Source: Acidobacteriota bacterium | GTDB taxonomy: Bacteria > Acidobacteriota > Terriglobia > Terriglobales > Acidobacteriaceae | Direction of reading: 5' to 3' | Assembly (NCBI GenBank): GCA_021846275.1 | Contig: JAJZBZ010000005.1 | Span: 124,001 to 188,000, forward strand | Length of the DNA stretch: 64,000 nt | In this document: positions 60,896 to 64,000 of the stretch, one piece after another | How positions within the stretch are numbered: position 1 is the stretch's first letter | Layout: each line of letters starts with the position of its first letter | Position numbers and translations under genes: made by a program | Notes under the pieces: model-generated | Database searches by the model: none | What the model saw: the letters and a program-made list of their open reading frames with translations, nothing else | Told to the model about the DNA's origin: nothing

Positions 60896-61513
60896 ATGGA
60901 CAACAGAATCGGTTTCGGCTGGGACTCTCACGCATTCAAGCCCGGCGTGCCATTGCGCATCGGCGGTCTCGCGCTCGATCATCCCGAGGGTCTGGCCGGC
61001 CACTCCGACGGCGATGTCCTGCTCCACGCCCTCACCGACGCTCTGCTCGGCGCCGTCGCCGCCGGTGACATCGGCACCTTTTTTCCGCCCGGCGACGCGC
61101 GCTGGAAAGACGCCGACTCGGCCATCTTCCTCAATCTCGCGCTCGAAGAAATCCAGCACGCCGGCTTCGGCATCATCAACGTGGACATCACGCTCGTCCT
61201 CGCCGCGCCCAAAATCTCGCCCATCGCCGGCCAGATGCGCGAGCGCGTCGCCGAACTGCTAGGCGTCGAACTCAACCAGGTCAGCATCAAGGCCAAAACC
61301 CCCGAAGGCATGAACCTCGACCACGTCGCCCAGTGCCACGCCGTCGCCCTTCTGGAGCGCGTCCGCGACCCCGATGACCAGCGCAGCATGTCCGCCGTCA
61401 TCCAGAGCCAGCGCGAACTGGAGGACGTCGTCGAAGACCTGCTCTCGTCCGTCCACGGCGTCCCCAAACGCCGCCGACTCGCCCCAGCCTTCGGCATCGA
61501 CGACATCACGTAG
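60896..61513 (+). CDS. ispF: 2-C-methyl-D-erythritol 2,4-cyclodiphosphate synthase with C-terminal extension
   Basis: The trimeric zinc enzyme that forms MEcPP in the MEP pathway. Metal-site motifs GWDSHAF and LAGHSDGDVLLHALTDALLGA, plus GDIGTFFPPGD and DSAIFL, are intact. The domain normally ends at AVALL near residue 156 of about 160. Here the protein continues to 205 residues with about 49 extra residues (SQRELEDVVEDLL then PKRRRLAP), not part of known IspF. An intrinsic terminator follows. Confidence 0.95.
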   Translation: MDNRIGFGWDSHAFKPGVPLRIGGLALDHPEGLAGHSDGDVLLHALTDALLGAVAAGDIGTFFPPGDARWKDADSAIFLNLALEEIQHAGFGIINVDITLVLAAPKISPIAGQMRERVAELLGVELNQVSIKAKTPEGMNLDHVAQCHAVALLERVRDPDDQRSMSAVIQSQRELEDVVEDLLSSVHGVPKRRRLAPAFGIDDIT

Positions 61514-61537
61514 CGCATCCCTACACTCCGGAATCCA

Positions 61538-61574
61538 CGCGCGGCGCAATTTCTCCTTGCGCCGCGCCCGCTTT
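61538..61574 (+). terminator. Intrinsic terminator after ispF
   Basis: GCGCGGCGCAA, 7-nt loop, TTGCGCCGCGC: a perfect 11-bp stem, then CCGC and TTTT, 24 bp after the ispF stop. Confidence 0.75.
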
Positions 61575-61635
61575 TGCCGTACCCCGGATTTTGTCGTACC
61601 ATGTCGCCATCCCGCTCGCCGAGGTACACCCGCTC

Positions 61636-61944
61636 ATGTATCCGCAGGATCCCGCCACAGCCCACGTTCTCCGCGCCTTTTTCACCATCCTCCCGTTCTT
61701 CATCGTCCTCGGCATCGCCATCGTTCTCGTGCCCACCTGGCGCATCTGTCAGAAGGCCGGCTTCTCGCCTTGGATGTCGCTGCTCATGCTCGTCCCGCTC
61801 GGCAATCTGATCCTGCTCTACATCCTCGCCTTTGCCGACTGGCGCGTCGTCCCCATCGACCAGCTCGCCTACCCACCCTATCCGCCGCCGTATCCCCCGC
61901 AATACCCACCTCAATATCCGCCGCAGAATCCACCGCAAATCTGA
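61636..61944 (+). CDS. Small two-TM membrane protein with Pro/Tyr-rich tail
   Basis: About 102 residues. Two hydrophobic helices (FFTILPFFIVLGIAIVLVPTW and SLLMLVPLGNLILLYILAFADW) are joined by a short loop CQKAGFSPWM. The C-terminus is a repeat of the type YPPxYPPxYPP ending QNPPQI. This layout occurs in uncharacterised bacterial membrane proteins; I give no function. GAGG lies upstream of the ATG at 61636; an in-frame ATG at 61591 is an alternative. Confidence 0.65.
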   Translation: MYPQDPATAHVLRAFFTILPFFIVLGIAIVLVPTWRICQKAGFSPWMSLLMLVPLGNLILLYILAFADWRVVPIDQLAYPPYPPPYPPQYPPQYPPQNPPQI

Positions 61945-62092
61945 GCCATTCGCTGGCCATTCCGCGCGCCGCGCATGTGCGTCCCGTGCATTTTCCGCGC
62001 GCTGCCACGCCCAGGCTCTGCACCCGCCGCGAATGCTAGCATGAAGGAGGCTTCGCGCCCGCGCAGCCTATCTGAAAGCGACCTTTTCCGGC

Positions 62093-63568
62093 ATGTCTGA
62101 AACCCTCGATTCCTCTGCTCCCGTCCGCGTCCGCATCGCGCCCTCGCCCACCGGCGACCCCCACGTCGGCACCGCCTACATCGGCCTCATCAACTACCTC
62201 TACGCACGCCAGCGCAACGGCCAGTTCGTCCTCCGCATCGAGGACACCGACCGTACCCGCTTCGTTCCCACCAGCGAGCAGATGATCTTCGACTCCCTGC
62301 GCTGGCTCGGCCTCGCCTGGAACGAAGGCCCGGACGTCGGCGGACCTTACGGCCCTTATCGCCAGTCCGAGCGCACCGAAATCTATCGCGCCCACGCCGA
62401 TCAGCTTCTCGCCAGCGGCCACGCCTATCGCTGCTTCTGCACCGCGGAAAAGCTCGAAGCCGACCGCCGCCAGCAGATCGCCGCCAAGCTCCCGCCGCGC
62501 TATCCCGGCACCTGCCGCTCGCTCACGCCCGACGAGATCGCCGCTCATCTCGCCGCCGGAACCCCCGCCGTCATCCGCATGCGCGTCCCGCTCGAAGGCT
62601 CCACCACCTTCCGCGACGAACTCCGCGGCGCCATCACCTTCGACCACCACAACGTTGACGACCAGGTGCTGCTGAAATCCGACGGCTATCCCACCTACCA
62701 TCTGGCCAACGTCGTCGATGACCACCTCATGCGCATTACCGACGTCATCCGCGCCGAGGAGTGGATCTCCTCCACGCCCAAGCACGTCCTGCTCTACCAG
62801 TCCTTCGGCTGGGCGCTTCCGCGCTTCTGGCACATGCCGCTCCTGCGCAACCAGGACAAATCCAAAATCTCCAAACGCAAGAATCCCGTCTCGCTCATCT
62901 ACTACCGCCAGGCCGGTTATCTACCCCAGGCCGTCATCAACTTCCTCGGCCTGCTCGGCGGCGGCATGCCCGCCGACTCCAACGGCGGCACCGAAAAATT
63001 CACCCTCGACGAAATGGTCACTCACTTCCGCCACGAAAACATACGCACCGGCGGACCCGTCTTCGACCTCACCAAGCTCAAGTGGCTCAACGGCGAATAT
63101 CTCCGCGCGCTCCCGTCCGACGATTTCTACTCCGCGCTGCGCTCCACCGTCCTCGCCGACGATTACCTGCGCCCCATCGCCGCGCTCATCCAGACGCGCA
63201 TCGAGCTGCTCAGCCAGTTCGGCGACCTCACCGGCTTCCTGCTCAACGACAACACACACCCGCCGGAGTCCGTCTACCTGCCCAAAAACCGCACCCGCGA
63301 AGAGACGCTCGCCTTCGCCGCCGACCAGCTCACCGCGCTCGAATCCGCCGACTGGCAGCAAGAGTCCATCGAGTCCGCGCTCAAGCAGCTCGGCACCGAA
63401 AAACAGTGGTCCGTCAAGGAAAACTTCATGCTCCTGCGCGCCATCGTCACCGGCAGCACCATGAGTCCGCCGCTGGTCGAAAGCATGGTCATCTTCGGCA
63501 AATCCCGCACCCTCGACCGCCTGCGCCGCTTCCTCGAAACCGAAAAAAAACGCCCACCGGTCAAGTGA
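62093..63568 (+). CDS. gltX: Glutamyl-tRNA synthetase
   Basis: The 491-residue class I synthetase. The HIGH-type motif is in RIAPSPTGDPHVGTAYIGL, and FVLRIEDTDRTRF, YPTYHLANVVDDHLM, TDVIRAEEWISSTPKH and the KMSKS-type KISKRKNP follow. The C-terminal anticodon-binding domain ends SRTLDRLRRFLE. A single copy of normal length. The plus strand here is C-rich although the gene reads plus. Confidence 0.97.
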   Translation: MSETLDSSAPVRVRIAPSPTGDPHVGTAYIGLINYLYARQRNGQFVLRIEDTDRTRFVPTSEQMIFDSLRWLGLAWNEGPDVGGPYGPYRQSERTEIYRAHADQLLASGHAYRCFCTAEKLEADRRQQIAAKLPPRYPGTCRSLTPDEIAAHLAAGTPAVIRMRVPLEGSTTFRDELRGAITFDHHNVDDQVLLKSDGYPTYHLANVVDDHLMRITDVIRAEEWISSTPKHVLLYQSFGWALPRFWHMPLLRNQDKSKISKRKNPVSLIYYRQAGYLPQAVINFLGLLGGGMPADSNGGTEKFTLDEMVTHFRHENIRTGGPVFDLTKLKWLNGEYLRALPSDDFYSALRSTVLADDYLRPIAALIQTRIELLSQFGDLTGFLLNDNTHPPESVYLPKNRTREETLAFAADQLTALESADWQQESIESALKQLGTEKQWSVKENFMLLRAIVTGSTMSPPLVESMVIFGKSRTLDRLRRFLETEKKRPPVK

Positions 63569-63578
63569 TGCACCGCCG

Positions 63579-63986
63579 TCACCGCCTGCGTCGCACCATC
63601 CACGCGCTCGCCACCGGCTGCATCCCGATCTTCCCGTAGTAGCCTTCGGCGGCCGGAGCAGCCGTCAGCACCAGCGTCGTATCCTCCACGCCCGCCAGCC
63701 GATGCGTCTCCGCCACCAGCATCTTCCCAATCCCCTGCCGCTGATACGCCACATCGACCGCCAGATCCGACAGATAGCAGCAGTACGAAAAATCCGTCAC
63801 CGCCCGCGAAACTCCCACCAGCCGCTCGCCATCCCGCGCCGTCACAATCAGGTCCGCCTCGCGCAACATCCGCCGCAGCCGCTCCGGCTCATCCACCGGC
63901 CGCCGCTCGCCCAGCGTCGAGGCCACCAGCACCGCGCGAAACTCCTCCACTGTCAGCTCCGGCTCCGCTGCAATCCGAATCGCCAT
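63579..63986 (-). CDS. GNAT family N-acetyltransferase
   Basis: A 135-residue single-domain acetyltransferase. The acetyl-CoA-binding motif A is LSDLAVDVAYQRQGIGKMLV (Q/R-x-x-G-x-G/A), with VLTAAPAAEGYYGKIGMQPV as motif B. The substrate (amine, amino acid or antibiotic) is unknown. It converges with gltX, with a 10-bp gap between stops. Confidence 0.88.
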   Translation of the reverse strand: MAIRIAAEPELTVEEFRAVLVASTLGERRPVDEPERLRRMLREADLIVTARDGERLVGVSRAVTDFSYCCYLSDLAVDVAYQRQGIGKMLVAETHRLAGVEDTTLVLTAAPAAEGYYGKIGMQPVASAWMVRRRR

Positions 63987-64000
63987 TCCGCCTCCCGCTC

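Noticed and set aside
1-64000. tRNA, rRNA genes or CRISPR arrays
   Set aside because: I saw no T-loop-like GGTTCGAATC context with a matching acceptor stem, no rRNA sequence and no regularly spaced direct repeats. Weak tRNAs could still be missed by eye.

Overview
The window is high-GC bacterial chromosome with dense, ordinary operons. I infer an acidobacterium of the Terriglobia / Acidobacteriaceae type. Supporting signs are a run of secreted seven-bladed-propeller lipoproteins starting MKF.K, an M13 peptidase, GH2 and GH3 enzymes, a split division cluster (murC-EAL-ftsQ-ftsA-ftsZ) and a complete homogentisate pathway. This is inference from repertoire and style; no rRNA gene is present to confirm it.

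Layout. 1-9.7 kb: a GH3 glycosidase (cut by the left edge) divergent from a sugar/H+ symporter, then rplM-rpsI and rpsB-tsf with promoter, leader and terminators, then a secreted GH2 enzyme. 9.7-12.0 kb: an AT-richer accessory patch with a vapBC toxin-antitoxin pair and a two-gene unit whose second gene is split by a 113-bp MITE-like insertion. 12.1-23.2 kb (mostly minus): acyltransferase, pyrH, three tandem propeller lipoproteins, M13 metallopeptidase, methyltransferase, an MCE/MlaD protein and acpS. 23.3-32.2 kb (plus): a small unknown protein, murC, an EAL phosphodiesterase, ftsQ-ftsA-ftsZ and a small penicillin-binding transpeptidase. 32.3-35.0 kb: a DedA-rhodanese fusion and a UbiD-type decarboxylase.

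35.0-46.7 kb is a catabolic block. The minus-strand operon hppD-phhA-hmgA-fahA takes phenylalanine/tyrosine to fumarate and acetoacetate, with a divergent Lrp/AsnC regulator. The plus-strand operon (carboxyltransferase, acyl-CoA dehydrogenase, HMG-CoA lyase, methylglutaconyl-CoA hydratase) looks like leucine/isovalerate catabolism, which also ends in acetoacetate. The convergent scoA-scoB genes encode the CoA transferase that activates acetoacetate, so the three units fit together metabolically.

46.7-53.7 kb: rph, then a soluble histidine kinase, a sigma-54 activator with a degenerate receiver and a second receiver-like protein, behind a regulatory region with a -24/-12 element, repeated TTCGGGAA sites and a 30-bp inverted repeat; then purU and a luciferase-like monooxygenase. 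54-55 kb: an IS630-family element next to a tiny lipoprotein gene. 55-64 kb: ftsH, tilS, a Tat-exported aldo/keto reductase, ispD, ispF, a small membrane protein, gltX and a GNAT acetyltransferase.

Strand composition changes across the window. The plus strand is G-rich up to about 50 kb and C-rich after about 55 kb, whatever strand the genes use. This suggests a replication terminus or an inversion boundary near the IS element.
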